Below, in pieces: positions 37,118-52,300 of a stretch of 64,000 nt of DNA; within the stretch, counting starts at the first letter, position 1, and the number at the start of each line of letters is the position of its first letter. The notes below the pieces were generated by a model. That model saw only the letters and a list, made by a program, of their open reading frames with translations, was not told the DNA's origin and searched no databases. This DNA is from Lithospermum erythrorhizon (taxonomy: Eukaryota > Streptophyta > Magnoliopsida > Boraginales > Boraginaceae): the NCBI GenBank assembly GCA_019722365.1, contig JADFUC010002169.1, positions 1 to 64,000 on the forward strand, written 5' to 3'. The position numbers and the translations under genes are program-made.

Positions 37118-37634
37118 GGGGCTGGTCTCGTTTCTTCTAAGCTCCGTCATTGATTAATAGCTCGATAGGTACTATGAATCGACCAATTGGTTAAATGTAT
37201 TAGATGATTGGATTGCTAGGAATATGTTCAATAAGACATAATTATATCCATTCTTGCAATCCTTCATACTTGGTGCAAGAGTGTTTTTGTATGTTTTTTT
37301 TTATGTATTGCATATCTTATCTTAGTATGCTGATACAATCTATATCTTATTGTAAGAGTTTTTCAGTTAAATTTGACTCTAAAGATATGCTTGTTAGCTC
37401 TAGGTAATATGAATTAATCAATCTGTTGTGATGATATTTGTTTAAGTTTGTCAGATGATTGGTTTATTAAGACATTTATTCAATGAGACAACTAAATCTA
37501 TAAGCTCATAGTAACTCAGTGACTATTTCAATAATGCTCTGCCAAGTCCATATTTGAGAGCATACTAAGTTACAACTATCTTTTGCTATTTTTTGGTAAA
37601 TACAATGTATCTGTATAATATCACCGAGAGATTC

Positions 37635-40600
37635 TTATGTTTTTTGCAATGTACTTGAGAAAACATTCCGCGACTTCTTCTTGAAGAAGAAGAGAAGAGC
37701 TGAACCCACAAATGCCATGTAGTTGCTAAAGCTACATACAAAAGCAGCCAAAATGATTTTGAACTTTGTCGGGAGAGTTGATCAACACGCTTCTTGATAG
37801 GAGCTATTATATTACCCAGACGTTGCTCAGGGTGTAAATCTTTCTTTTCTGGCAATTTAGTGTTCTCGATCAATGGTTGATCATTCATCTCCTCGCTTGC
37901 AATTGCACCACCATTCCTGGCCTCGTTACCATCATCTCCAGTCTCACGAGCATCACCCACATCAGTAATGACATGTTTAGCGGAAGGGGCCACCATACCA
38001 TCATCAACGAGGTTTACATAAGGAGCTTGGTCAATTGATGAGTCCAAGGGATTCATAGGCGAAGAACAGACTTGCAACTGTGAAACATTTTGGTGGGGAG
38101 CATAAGACAATCTATCTCCAAATTATACTTTCAGCCTTGACATTGGGGAACACAGAGCCATTATTAGGTCTAGATGATTATTTCTTAATTGGTATAGAGA
38201 ATGGGTTTTTCTCAGAGAATTCCCTTGAATAAAGAAACTGAAGTACACTGGAGAGGATATGAATATACCTCCTTTTTCTTGTGAATGAATGAACTAGTGA
38301 GCAAAACAGAGAAGAACTCATTAACAGCCTTCACCCACCTGTAGAAACAAAGTACTTCGGTAATTAGCATCTAACAATATGAAGTTGCATTCATCTACTT
38401 GCCTAAGAACTTAAAACAAATCATGAATTGCCGTGTCATGAAAATTCAAGCAATCAGGGATGACATCTCCTATAGCTCAGAATAGCACAAGGCAAAAACA
38501 TGGCGCAACCTACCAAATGTTTTTTGCAGTAAATCCTTCAAAATATGCTAGGTGGCCTCCATGTTGCGTGGTAGCTAGAATGACATTTTTGTTTGCGCTA
38601 TCAAATGAAGCATGCACGATCATTAAGGAGTTCAATAATACAGAACAAAGAAGAATCAATGGAACGAACAAATTTAAGCTGTCATGAGTTTCTCTTGGAC
38701 AGTTGTATGTGCCCAAGAAAATGGCATGCCTAAATAGGGAACCATAAAATCATGTATAAGAAAAGCGCATGCTGTGAAAAACATATATATGACTTTTTTT
38801 TGTCTAATATTTTGCTTAATTTCATCAACAAAGCTTAGAAAGAGAATCTGCTAGCTAACTTTAAACAAGCAATAATAAATACCGGCATTCATCCCATGGA
38901 ATGGCTTCGTGGGTACATACAGGATCATCTAAAGAGCTTATACAAAGAAGAGGAACCGCCACGTTTCCCACATAAGGAGCACTGGTATTTCGGCGGTAAT
39001 AAGTATCAACTGTCTGGTAAATGGAACAAATAATTATAATAAAGACAGTTGCTATACAATGTGAAATAAACTAAGCAACATTACCTCATATTTTCCTAAC
39101 ACCCGGGTAGCATAATTGTCGAAGTCCCGAACAGAACAGGACTGCAAGACATGTGTAACAAAAAGATACATCACTCAGAATATAAAGAACTCCGTTTCTG
39201 GCAGCAAGTTTAGGGAAAGAAACGTCAAGGAATATAACTTGAGTTATGTATATATGAAGGTCGTAGTGGATTAACCAATAACTTATCACCTTTGCAATTC
39301 CGTCCCAGTCTACTAGCCGAGATAAGATGCTCTGGTGCCTAAAACATAGTGAACTTGTCAAACTTGATAAATGTCAAATGTCAAAATTAAATTGACAAAT
39401 ATGACTAAAGCTCTTGAACTGATTCATGAAACTTAGGGTTCACATGTTTACTTTCTTCTATGAAACACAAAATGGTATGAAGATAGTCATCAGACAATAT
39501 AAATACCATAAATGCATGTTTAGAAGATACCAGGACATACAGCTGAGCATAACCTTTCAAGCCAATTGCTAAAGCTTGGTCATAGAACCTTTGAACACGC
39601 CTGCGATTGATAAACCTGTAACAAATCTGGAAAGGGAGAAAAATGGATTCCACCTTAGACAACATAGATCATAAAAACACGGTTGAATGAAAGAGTAGAA
39701 ATGTTTATGAGGAAGAACAACAAGAACATAATTTTATTATGTCAACAAGCGATGACAGATAACTATACTTCAGAAAATCTAAGAATGCGTGGGCTCCTTT
39801 AGCAGATTCCATGTTGAGCCTTGTCTTCGACAAAAGTCGAAAGAATGAGTAAGCAAAACACAGCAAGATAATTACTCAACACTATAAAGGAACTACATTT
39901 CTTCAATGGTTGGTTATTAAGAGAGGTAACGAGGAACAACATAAGATATATAGAAAATAAAAAATGACCACCAAATGCCAGTGAAAAATTTATTGCACAT
40001 TCCATGGCATTAAATAGTTTGTTGAAAAATACCTGTAAAATATTTTAGTTCTTACCAAAAGGTCCCAAGGAGCGCAGATAGCTGCAGCTCCAATAACAGG
40101 AACATTAGCACCATCCTCTCCTAGATATTTTACCTGTGAAAATAAATAAAGTAACATGGACGAACTGGATTCGATCATTACATAAAAATGAAGTCTTAGG
40201 AGCAGTCAATGAAGGCAATTTGGTATAAGAACCTGTAACATTCTATGAATTAATTCACTTTAATTTGTGACCAACACAATCAAGAAGGAGAAAACAATTG
40301 TAGGAAAAGGACCATGACCTGGTGAGTTTTGGATTGATGTTCTGTTTTTCTTTTGCACTTGGTGAGTGCACAAGCTAATTATGGGATCAGATATTGCACA
40401 CTATGGCTAATGCTGCTATTAGTATCCAGAGTCCAGACATCGAGAACAGGAGATTAGTGGTGTTCCCAAATCTTCGTCTCTTATAAGAAAAGACATTGTC
40501 AAGTTGTCAATGGATTTTATCATATGGAACTTGACAATATTTTTGGGATGGCACAATACATCAACATTGGACCACCAAGAGTGCCATAATATAGTCAGCC

Positions 40601-41415
40601 ACTCCACTACTACATCCAATCATACAGTTCCAAGAAAGAGAATAAAAAGCTGCTGACAATAACGAGATCTGTAAAGGCTTCTCACCAGAACATTGGCACC
40701 AATACTAGTCCCAACAAGAAATAGGGAGCTACTGGATATTGATTGTGAATGGTCAACAACTCTGCGGATATCTTCTGTCCAACCTGCATTATAGAAGATG
40801 TCCGACTACAAACAAACACAAGTGGTTTAGGCTTATGTGTGCAAGGCAACGTGTCAATATTATATGAGCCAAATTATTGATATAAAGTGTCCAGTACTAG
40901 CATGGATTTAGTGAGTAAAATAGATGCGCAGGAAACATTTCTAGTTAGCAATTATATACCCAAGGTCAGCCTTAATTGAATAACATACACTATATAATAC
41001 AGCAGACAGAATTACTTCACAGTCACTGATACACCTCCAAGCCCACGATGATTGCTCACAACAAATCTTCCATCCGCTCTTTGCAGCCACAAAGGATAAA
41101 TGTTTTACATACTGTATAAGCACAAACAGAATTAGGAATAATATAGTGAGGGAAAGCCTACCACATAGGATCATCCTTTTATGTTTCAAGTGTAGTAATC
41201 TATGATCTACTGAAGATGCAGAACCAGAGAAGGTGATAACTGGTAACAACATGTCATAAGATAGACAAGAAATAACATCAAGAAGAACGTGAAGGTGTAT
41301 AGAACTTCTCTTTGAGAAATTTAGTAAATAGGGAGAGAGAGAGGCCAATGCAGAAGAAATATCAGGATGCTTACAGCAGAATCTGAATCACTATCATGAT
41401 TGATCTCTATTTGGT
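37635..41415 (-). CDS. EMB8-type alpha/beta-hydrolase (At3g50790-like), 5' part not found, frameshifts
   Basis: Exons on the minus strand, high to low: about 41415-41375 (ends SDSA), 41111-41021 (YVKHLSF...SNHRGLGGVSVT), 40805-40686 (SDIFYNAGWTEDIRRVVDHS...FLVGTSIGANVL), 40133-40056 (VKYLGEDGANVPVIGAAAIC), 39626-39541 (ICYRFINRRRVQRFYDQ), 39338-39290, 39141-39085, 39013-38883 (VDTYYRRNTSAPYVGNVAVP...CISSLDDPVC), 38597-38514 (NVILATTQHGGHLAYFEG), 38338-38269 and 38111-37635 (variable tail, then a C-terminal membrane segment SFWLLLYVALATTW). GTSIGAN is the nucleophile elbow (Ser), LDDP holds the acid and HGGH the histidine, so the triad is present. One extra A in exon 41111-41021 (GGATGGAAGATTT) and one missing C near 37715 (TGGCATTTG) shift the frame. 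The N-terminal ~150 residues of the family were not found. Substrate unknown. Confidence 0.8.
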
Positions 41416-41809
41416 TCCTTAACTAAAAAGGCGGAAACAATTACAATTTCAATATCCTATATTCTGCCAAAAAGTAAAGAAAAAATAGAAATGCCAGCGT
41501 GTAATGCGAAAGCCTCTACAGAACACAATCCTAAGAGACGTCAACTTGGTCTTTGAAATGATAGTAAATGTATTGAAACTCGATATTATAAGCTGTCGAG
41601 AATTGAAGATCTGCCGATCACAAGTATAACGATACTAGGCATATAGATAAATAGAAAAAGAAAAGATAAAATTTACTAGGTGTGTATACCATCATTACTG
41701 TCGCCCAATCCAAAGCGATCAGATGTCAGAAAATCTGCCTGACGAAATAGTAGCGATTGAAATGCTATAAATATATTATATCATATTAGAATTACTGAAT
41801 TATGTGTGT

Positions 41810-42075
41810 ATACTTTTAATACTTGTTGGTTTATGTTATGTCTGTTTCCCTAATAATTTATTTGTTGTTTATGATTCTCTTCATTGATTCAATGATATTC
41901 ATGTTTGATCTGAGTACCTATATGGTGTTGTAAGAGATTTTTATTTGTGTTTTTGGTTGAAACATTTAGTGGGATTTATTATTCACTTTTAATACTTCTT
42001 GTTGTTGGTTGATGTTACGTCTGTTTCCCTAATAATTTATTTGTTACTTGGGATTCTCTTAATGGATTCATCTCA
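41810..42075. repeat. Direct duplication upstream of RPL3 (~85 bp, period ~177)
   Basis: TTTTAATACTT...TTGGTT(T)ATGTTA(T/C)GTCTGTTTCCCTAATAA followed by TTTATTTGTT occurs at about 41813-41893 and 41987-42068, just upstream of the RPL3 start codon. It may duplicate promoter or leader DNA. Confidence 0.8.
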
Positions 42076-42137
42076 TTGTTCCTTATTACATTCATGCTCA
42101 TTGTGATACCATCTAAAGCAAGCAATGAAAGTAATAG

Positions 42138-44071
<1,934 letters not shown>

Positions 44072-44154
44072 TCCATCCACCTTCAGAGGAACATTTGTTT
44101 CTGCAACAGCTTGATGTTCTTTAGCAGACTTTTATTTTTGGATCATCTGGCAAC

Positions 44155-44160
44155 AATAAA
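44155..44160 (+). promoter_or_regulatory. Likely poly(A) signal of RPL3
   Basis: AATAAA 84 bp after the ancestral TGA, in a T-rich 3' region. Confidence 0.55.
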
Positions 44161-44164
44161 TTAT

Positions 44165-45090
44165 CGTTCTGTTCTGAGTTTGTTGTCGCCGTGTTATTGT
44201 TTGGTTTGTGCTTGAATTTATTTGGATATATGGAGTTTTAATGCATCAAAAGAAGGTAGAGGATCATTTCCGTCAATATCCATCATTACATCCCCTCATT
44301 TTCAAATTATGATATCATGCAAGTAAAGCGTTACTTGTTGCTTGTGTATCTATTTTTTCCATTTCCTTAAACTAACGGTAGAATCGACATTACAAAAATA
44401 ACAAACACTACAAATAAGGTTCAAGATGCAATGTCACTTGCAAAAGCAAGTCTATAATTTTGAAGTTCAAGATGCAATGTAGTTGCGCTTTAACAAATCT
44501 TATTAACTTCGATTGGGTTATTGAAATACAAGTTTTTTCACCCCAGTCAAAGTTATCATATGAACGATGAAGTACATTGAAAAATATCATCCATCAACAT
44601 ATACTTCACGTGATGTATAAAATGCCATTCCCAAGATAAATAACTTGTAAATAACTATAGTAATACGATCATCATTATTGGTTCTTCACATAGCGCGACT
44701 GATTATCAAGGAAATGATTCAGATTAAAGTTATTAAAAAGAAAACTCTAATCCCTAATCAATTCATTACTCGCGATCAACTCATCCGTGATATCCCCGAC
44801 GGTGGACCTCGAGGCTCGTTAGTATAACAAGCCACACTTTCAATGCACGTATAAAACATACTTCGTATATAAAGTTAATTGATTTCAAAATCTAAAAATC
44901 AAATATTTATGAAACTTTTTTTATGGTTAAAAAAAAGGTATATATACCAAAAAAGTAATACCATACAAAGAGCATACGAAGATACCCTGCATTTAAAAGA
45001 TAAAGATACGATTTTATACTATCTCCCTACACGAGTACAAAATTAAACATCATAAGGTCCTCGATCTATCCCAAGTAATCTGATCCAAAC
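44165..45090. other. Intergenic, no gene seen
   Basis: AT-rich DNA after RPL3. A short direct duplication (GTTCAAGATGCAATGT at about 44419 and 44466) is the only structure noted. Confidence 0.6.
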
Positions 45091-45094
45091 AAAT

Positions 45095-46930
45095 AGAATT
45101 ACCAATCATAGAGCCACCCTTCCTAAAGCCCCACTTAACTAAAGACCCCTGAGGCAGCAAGCGGAACTTGAATTCCACAAGGAACTTAAAAAGCAAAGAT
45201 CATCAGAGAGAATCCATCCGCATAATAATGCAAGAGAAAGACCTTTCCCATAAACCATATGCGCAACCTCACTACAAGCCCCCCGACCATCCAAAACCCG
45301 TTGTCGATCCGTGTCGATCAAACCGAAATGGGCCAACCCATCCCTTCTCGGTTTACGGATAACCTGCACTTCACCTTCCAAGAATCCTTCAACTCCATTT
45401 AACAAATTCCTCGAGACCCTAAACTGTCAGAAGTTCCCGCCTAGACAAAAACCCTTTAGGCTCCTCCAAAGGTGTAAAATCCTCCACGTCTGGGCAACCT
45501 CCCACCTTCACAAACTCAAGCATGTAAGGAGACCGACAGATACCCCTTAGGACCAATAGACTCTAAAATAGGAGCACGAAACCCCTTCCTTCCTTCAGCC
45601 TTCTTCACTTTGCCTCTAGTACTCTTGATCCTCTTTACCCCCAAACCCACCTTTAGAAACACCCCCCCGTAATAGCCCCCATCCACTGTGAGCGAACAAT
45701 CCACATTAGGTACGCTATCCCCCAAATTTAATCTATCACGAACGTCTTCCAATGCTCTCAGCAAGACCAGCCCTAGGAGTGTATATAGAGACCAATAAAC
45801 ACATTGGGAGGCGCGAGGAAGAGCCTCGAACTCATGAAAACAATGACGCAATAGGATTCAAATCATGAACCGTTGGAGTCTCGAAGTCCTTAAATAAATC
45901 ATTCGTCGGCAAGGGACTAAATTTAGTTTTACCCTTGACCCTCTTTGACGTCTTCCCCATGACCAATAACAGCTAGCACACACGTCCCAATCCAGAAAAC
46001 CAAGCCAAACAAACCATAAATTAAGCCAACAACCAAGCCAAACACAAGCTAATAAGAAACCTAGAATTACCGAACTAAACAGCCCTTACGCATCCAATTC
46101 AGAAAATGCAGAGCAAAAACGCAGCCCCACCTTCCTTAATGCAACAACCAACGATGCGGAAACTAATATCAACCCCAAATGATTTAAGCAAAGAGTAAGA
46201 CAACCCCCAAAATCCAAACACTAATAAGCGGGGGGGGGAAACAACTCACCCTACACTAATCCGAATTAAAACCGCGCCACACCACAAAGAAAGTTAAGAT
46301 GAACCGCTCAACGGTGGATCGGAACGGAGTAAAACGAACTACCTGACCCACCAAGCAAGAAAAAGCCCCCTAAACTCCGAACCCCACACACAAGAAACCC
46401 TAAAAACCGAATCAAAACCAAAGAACTACATTAGCAAAATGGTGAGAATCAGAATACTCCGTTATAGACAAGGAAACCTTCAATAAGCCTGGGATAGTTA
46501 ACTGAAAGCACCAAAAGAGCAAAGCAAGAGGTCGAAATGCAGAACTCCTCTAAAACCTTAGCCGCCACAATTCAAAAACACCCCCAATCCTCCACTCCAC
46601 GCCTCAAACCCGCATCCAACCCCATGAGATATGCACCAACAAAATAGTCAAGAACCCTGGGTCCACCGAGGCTTCAATCAACCACAAGTGAGAGCAAACC
46701 TTGACAATAACGAAGCCCGCTAACACCTTAATTCAAATTTTATTTTACACTTAAAAATCGCTCCAAAGTCATGAATAATCTCACCACTAGATTCGTGATG
46801 AAATCAACCAAATGAAGCACGAATTGGAGGCTAATTGTAAAAAAAAATGAAAAAAAACCTAAAATTTGAATCTTGACAAAGCAAAACCCTAAAATTTACA
46901 TCAATTCGATTTCGATAGTTAATTGACAAT
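45095..46930 (-). mobile_element. LINE 5' fragment (leader and start of ORF1)
   Basis: Minus strand: a leader from about 46930 (ATCGAATTGATGTAAATTTTAG onwards, with a G/C-homopolymer near 46231), then ATG at 45961 with MGKTSKRVKGKTKFSPLPTN and DLFKDFETPTVHDLNPIAS. This continues to about 45140 through stops and shifts (MYGKGLSLALL and VEGFLEGEVQVIRKPRRDGL in other frames). The polar, basic start, the following LINE at 49-54 kb on the same strand and the lack of introns suggest ORF1 of a plant L1-type element. It has the 5' end but no ORF2, the reverse of the usual 5' truncation. The call is moderate because no DUF4283 or RT block is present. Confidence 0.45.
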
Positions 46931-46967
46931 CATATCGCTAAGAATCGATGAGTTCATTGTAACGCCT

Positions 46968-47540
46968 CGGCCCCGGCTCACCGGCCTAAGACGCTATTGG
47001 GGATTCCACAGATCGGCCTCACAAACCACCACCTGCCCTTTCCATCACGCACCATTCTCACCACCGGCCACCTAAACTTCCCAAATGTGGGTCACCCATC
47101 CTAGAATTACCCCGTGTCAAGACGCTTAATCGGAGTTCTTATAGATTTACCTTCCGAAAGAAGATGATCTCTTTGCATGAAAGTAAGACCAATCAAATCA
47201 TATCAAACATATCACACATACACACATTTTTCATATGTATCGCCCACCTCTCTACCACCTGCCTGGTGACGTTATTAGATTTGACTTCACCGACCTCAAA
47301 CTACCACGGGTCTTTCCATCACATTTTTTCCTCACTCACGTGCTTCACCGACAACTTCCCACAGGCCACTCATCCTAGAATTACCCCTGTGTCAAGACGC
47401 TTAACACTCGGAGTTCTTATAGGGATTTAGCTCCTAAAAGCAAGATGCATCTCTAGCATTTAAAGTAGCACTCAATCAAATCATATCAAGCATATCACAC
47501 ACACACACACACATTTCGTGGCTCCATTACAACCTCCCCC
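46968..47540. repeat. Tandem duplication with ~274-bp period starting TGTAACGCCTCGG
   Basis: CATCCTAGAATTACCCC, GTGTCAAGACGCTTAA, CGGAGTTCTTATAG, AATCAAATCATATCAA and CATATCACACA occur twice in the same order (first block from 47097, second from 47371). A (CA)n run ends the second copy. The TGTAACGCCTCGGCCCCGG start resembles an LTR terminus. Confidence 0.75.
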
Positions 47541-47689
47541 ACTTAAATACTCAACGTCCCTCGCTGGTTCACAACACATCCGCACCATACCATCCGCTAC
47601 AGATTCTAGAGACGGCCTCCCACGGCCTCAAGAGCTGCCCCTGACTGGGCGCCATATAAAGACTTGGGCTCCTAATAGCTCCTGACGGT

Positions 47690-48000
47690 TTCGCTTCCGA
47701 TACCATTATACGGGTAAAAATCGAATAAATTAGCGAAGTGAAGAGACTTTTAGAGGAAAACTCTAGGGAGAGAATCTCTAATAAATTCTTTTCACTAAAT
47801 ATTTATGAAACTTGAATTTACTTCGAATCCATCGCTTGCTTTTGCCCCCCGAACTATCATTGCTTCTGCGCCCCAATACTAAACTATTTATAGGCTAATC
47901 CTCACTGAATTTTTACAAAGAAAAACACACATTTTCGGTACAAAATGACTATTTTTCCCTAACATTAACTAAAGTATAGAAGACACATTTTACATAATTA
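47690..48000 (-). mobile_element. Possible short LTR with primer-binding-like sequence
   Basis: Minus strand TGGTATCGGAAGC (47695-47707 region) resembles the Met-tRNA primer site. Upstream on that strand (47710-48000) is an LTR-like stretch with a TATA-like CCTATAAATAG near 47885-47895. Internal sequence would extend left into the 46.97-47.54 kb repeat. No partner LTR found. Confidence 0.35.
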
Positions 48001-49040
48001 AAATAAAATCCCATAATTTTCTTATTTAACATATCCCACCCTACCCCCTTCCCCCTAAACTTTCATAAACCCCACAAACCCCACCACTGTAATCACCACC
48101 TCCACCATCTACCCACAATCGCTCACCTCCCCAAACTTTCCCCCATAAACCCCACAAACCCCACAAAACCCCACCACTGTAATCACTCACCTCCACCTCT
48201 AACGACGCAAATCGCTCAGGCTTCTTTGAACCAACCACCTTCCCATAACCCCCAATCATTCACGTATACTCAGTAATGAAGCAAAATCAAGACGAAAGGT
48301 GAGAAATGATGAATTAAAACTTGGAAGCACCTTATGTTTAGTTGTAATTTGTAAACACAGCCTGAGTTGATTTTTTATTTTATTTTGCTAAAGTTTTGAT
48401 TTTTATCATCTTGGTCATTTTATTTTTTGCTAAAGTTTTGATTTTTACCATCATGGTCTTTTTTTTTTTGCTAAAGTTTTGATTTTTACAATCTTGGTCA
48501 TTTTGTTTTTTTCAATCTAAATTTTTTGCACAAAACAACTTTTGAGTGGTTGGTCAAATTTGTTGTATATGGTCATATCCATACATATAGCATCTTTTTG
48601 TACTATTTCCTAATTTATTATTCATTTTTGTTGATTTTCCACAATCAAAGAAACCTCAAGGAAGCATAAAGTTTCCTATTTTCTTGAAAAACTTGCTGAG
48701 CTAGTTGAACCATTTTGGTTTGATTTTTTATCTTTAAGCTTCAGCTTTTGTTAGAGGTAAAACCATGAAGATGGATCTGAGTTATTTGATCTGAGAATTG
48801 GAAGTTTGTTTTTAGTGAAGTGTAAGGCTCTGGGGACGAAATGGCGACTTTTTGGAACGAAATGGCTACTGAGTTGTAGGTGAGTGTGGAGGGGTAAGGT
48901 TTGGGTGGTGGTGGGGTGGGGTAGAAGAAAGTGGTGGTTAGTGAAAGTTTAGGGGGAGGGGTTGAGCTGATATACATATACCAAACAGTCAAAGAAAGGA
49001 GGTGAAATTACTAAAATACCCCAACAAATATTCCTCTCTA
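48000..49040. other. Intergenic with small repeats, no gene
   Basis: CATAAACCCCACAAACCCCACCACTGTAATCA occurs twice in slightly different form (about 48063 and 48146). GCTAAAGTTTTGATTTTTAYCATC(A/T)TGGTC is repeated three times at 48386-48505 (period about 54). The proline-rich minus-strand frame at 48741-48992 reflects biased composition, not a recognisable protein. Confidence 0.6.
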
Positions 49041-49379
49041 TGTTTTTTTTCAACTTAAGCTTTTATTTATTGAAATTGAAAAAGAGTTCTACAAAAAGAG
49101 AGCACAAGATGTAAATCTTGTCTCATAATGACCGAAATACAATTTAAAAATACTTAATCTAAATACAATTAAAATACACGGGTCTATATCACCAAATACA
49201 ATGAAAAAATACACGGGTCTATATCCCAAGATAGACAAACTAGTCAATTCGCTTTTTGTTTTCTTGACTCTCGTCCACGAACGTGCTCTACACTGCACTC
49301 AAGCTAACAACTGGGCCGCGACAACCCGATTCTACCGACTAACACCTCAAAAACACCTCGACGCTCTCCTCCTACACCA

Positions 49380-52300
49380 CCGCAAATGCTATTTCAATAA
49401 AGGCTACCGCGACGCGCTGGAAAGCTCCCCTTACAAGAGCTTCAACCCAAAGCCTCTTTGCGCCTGCACGCGTACCTATACTCACCCAACCTTTGTAATA
49501 ACACACGCCTACACCTACCACAAAGACACACCCATGGATCAACTTCCCATCCTCCAAATCGCATAACCTATCCTTCAGGTTTCAAATTCTATTCTCAAAG
49601 AACAACCACACAATGAACGCAAACTTGTGAACCCCATAACAACTCCACAACCATCTCGGCCCTACCATCAAAGGCACCTCGCACTCCGACATCGCCCCAC
49701 AACCGACTCCGCACAAACCACCAACACCCCACAACCACGATCCTCCTCCTACCGAAAAAACCAAATTTACACAAACAATTATGCACCCGCACAAGCCTCT
49801 CTGGCCCGGCCTCCCGGCACCGTGCATAACCCACTCAACTTCACTCAGCTTAGCCCCCGTGAGGAATCAGAACCAGCCTCTCACCCTTATCTAAATAATC
49901 CCACACAGGCCTAACGGACACCACGGATCATACCAAAGAACATTCCCGCCGCCATTTCCCCACCGAGACTGCACTTCTACCTAACCATAGCCTCTACTTT
50001 CAATATTCAGACCACCGTGGATCCCTCGCTCTCTTCTCAGCTCCACACCGAGACCCCCGCAACCCTCACACTATGCACCCACTGCACCCACAGAGTTTGT
50101 TTCATACTAGCAATATCCCAGAGCAACTTACCCAGACACACTCGACTCCAAGTAAGCATACACTTGAACCCCAACCCCCCCTCTTTCAAAGGCAAACACA
50201 ATGTCTTCCAAGCAACCTTAGAATGATACGGACCTCGCTCTACCACCAAAGAGTGTCCCAATCCTCCGCTTCAACTTCCTGAATAACATACTTAGGAATG
50301 GGGACATTAGCACACCAAAAATTCTGCAAGCCAAAAATCGAGGATCTTACCAACTGCGCCCTGCCACCAAAGCTCAACTGCCTAAATTTCGCCAGAACTA
50401 CTTTTGGAATGCATTCTATCACCAAGCCCCTATAATCCTCATGTCAATGCCCCGGCCGGTAGAACCCCAAGATACCATAGAAGAGAACCCTCCTCCATTT
50501 GCAAAGAAACTAACAAATCCTCTCCCTTTCCATCGCTCACACTCCCAAATAAACTTTACCAAGACAATTCACTTCAAATGAATTTCTCCAAACACCTCCA
50601 AACAACATGACTATTTCCAATGTCTGGCCACAGAGGGAGAAATAATCAGAACTACATCATCCGCAAAACTCATATGGGTGATTTGTTGCGCCCGACACAA
50701 GCGATTTAAACCTCGAACTCCGGTGATTCCGACTAAAGAACCTTCATCAAACAGCTTAAAACCTCAAGCACTAACAAGAACAAGTAAGCAGGAGATTGAT
50801 CCCCGTCGAACCCCCGGTGAAGCTCCCAAACCCCTTAAGAACCCCATTCACATTCACGTAAAAACTCCGGCAACCGCACACACGCGAAAAGAAAAATGAA
50901 CCTAGTAGGAAATGCCATAGCCTCCATCACCATCCACAAAGCCTCTCTCATTCAACCATGTCATAGCCTTCTCAGAAGTCTACGACAGCTATTTTCGAAT
51001 GCTATCCTCTCTATGATAACCCCGACCACTTTTGCAATATCAAGACACCGTCACCAAAAGACCGCCAGAATGGACGCAGATTGACAAGTGACACTAAACC
51101 GACATACACCCTCTCATTCTCCCCATCAATATCCTTGTAATGGCTTTATATAAGATATTACAAAGAAGAGATAGGTCTATACCTCTTCATACTTCTAGAT
51201 ACTCAGCCTTAGGCACCAGAAAGCATTTAGCAGCATTTAAGGCAAAGAACCCCTGCTGGCAAAAACATGAACAACAGCCTGATACACACTCTCACCAACA
51301 ACACTCCAATTATGCTTGTAAAACTCTGAGCTAAAACCATCAGGTCCCGGACTTTTACCACCAGCCATGTCATGAAAAGCTCTCTTAACCTCCTCCAGAC
51401 TAGGTGTCAAGAACTGGGCCATTCCCAATGCTCCTCAGGAACTCTAGCAGAATAGCCCCGATTTATCTCCTTAGTGCTCTTCCTTCGTAGGCCTTTGCTT
51501 CTAAAAAAGATCTCATAAACCGGACAATCACCTCCTCAACCTCTGCTGCATTCCCATGACATACCCCATCACCATCCTCAATCATAGAAATTTTATGCCT
51601 CTGAGTATATGCCACCACAGACCTGTGAAAAAATGATGTACTAAAATCCCCTTTCTCCGCATAAGTCAGCCTCGGCCTTGCTCCTCAACAACCTTATCTC
51701 AAATTTCCTGGCTGCACTTCACCAATACTTCCCTAAGATTACGTTCCTTACACATGAGCTCACTATCTACAATGCCACTATAAATTTTCTCTCGCACTCT
51801 CAGCCTTTCTCAAAGACACCGCTTCACCTACCACTGATATCCAAAAAACAATTCCTATTCAACTCCTTTAACCCTGCCTTGACCATCCTCAGCCTACCAA
51901 TCAAACCATCAAGAGCAGAGCCATCCCCAGCAAAACCATCCCAACAGCCCCTAATCACCTCAGCATAATCTGGATGTTCCTCCCAAAACTGATGATACTT
52001 GAAAGGCCTTGGACCACTCACAACATCATCCCTCAAGTGTATGGAAAGCAAATGTTGATCGACACCTCAATGAACATGTACATGGGGCTCGAAATAATCG
52101 GCCACTCCAAATACAAAACACACGACGGCTTCCCAAGACGCTCTCTCTCAAGCCCGCCACCGTGAACACTCTGCCCATGCCCACCAATTCAACACATCCA
52201 GTCTAATAACACAAGATTTTGGGAACTTATCCATAGTAACATTTTCAAAAATTTTACTTCCTTAAATGCAGATCTTAAATATATTAAAGTCCCCTGCAAT

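Noticed and set aside
45168..45550. Plus-strand frames over 45.17-45.55 kb
   Set aside because: Antisense to the LINE-like ORF1 fragment, no domain.
48741..48992. Proline-rich minus-strand frame, possible extensin-like peptide
   Set aside because: Composition follows a G/T-rich plus strand; no signal peptide or SPPPP periodicity.
49595..49914. Opposite-strand frames of 79-95 codons
   Set aside because: They are antisense or shifted readings of the LINE zf-RVT region; the LINE frame explains the sequence.
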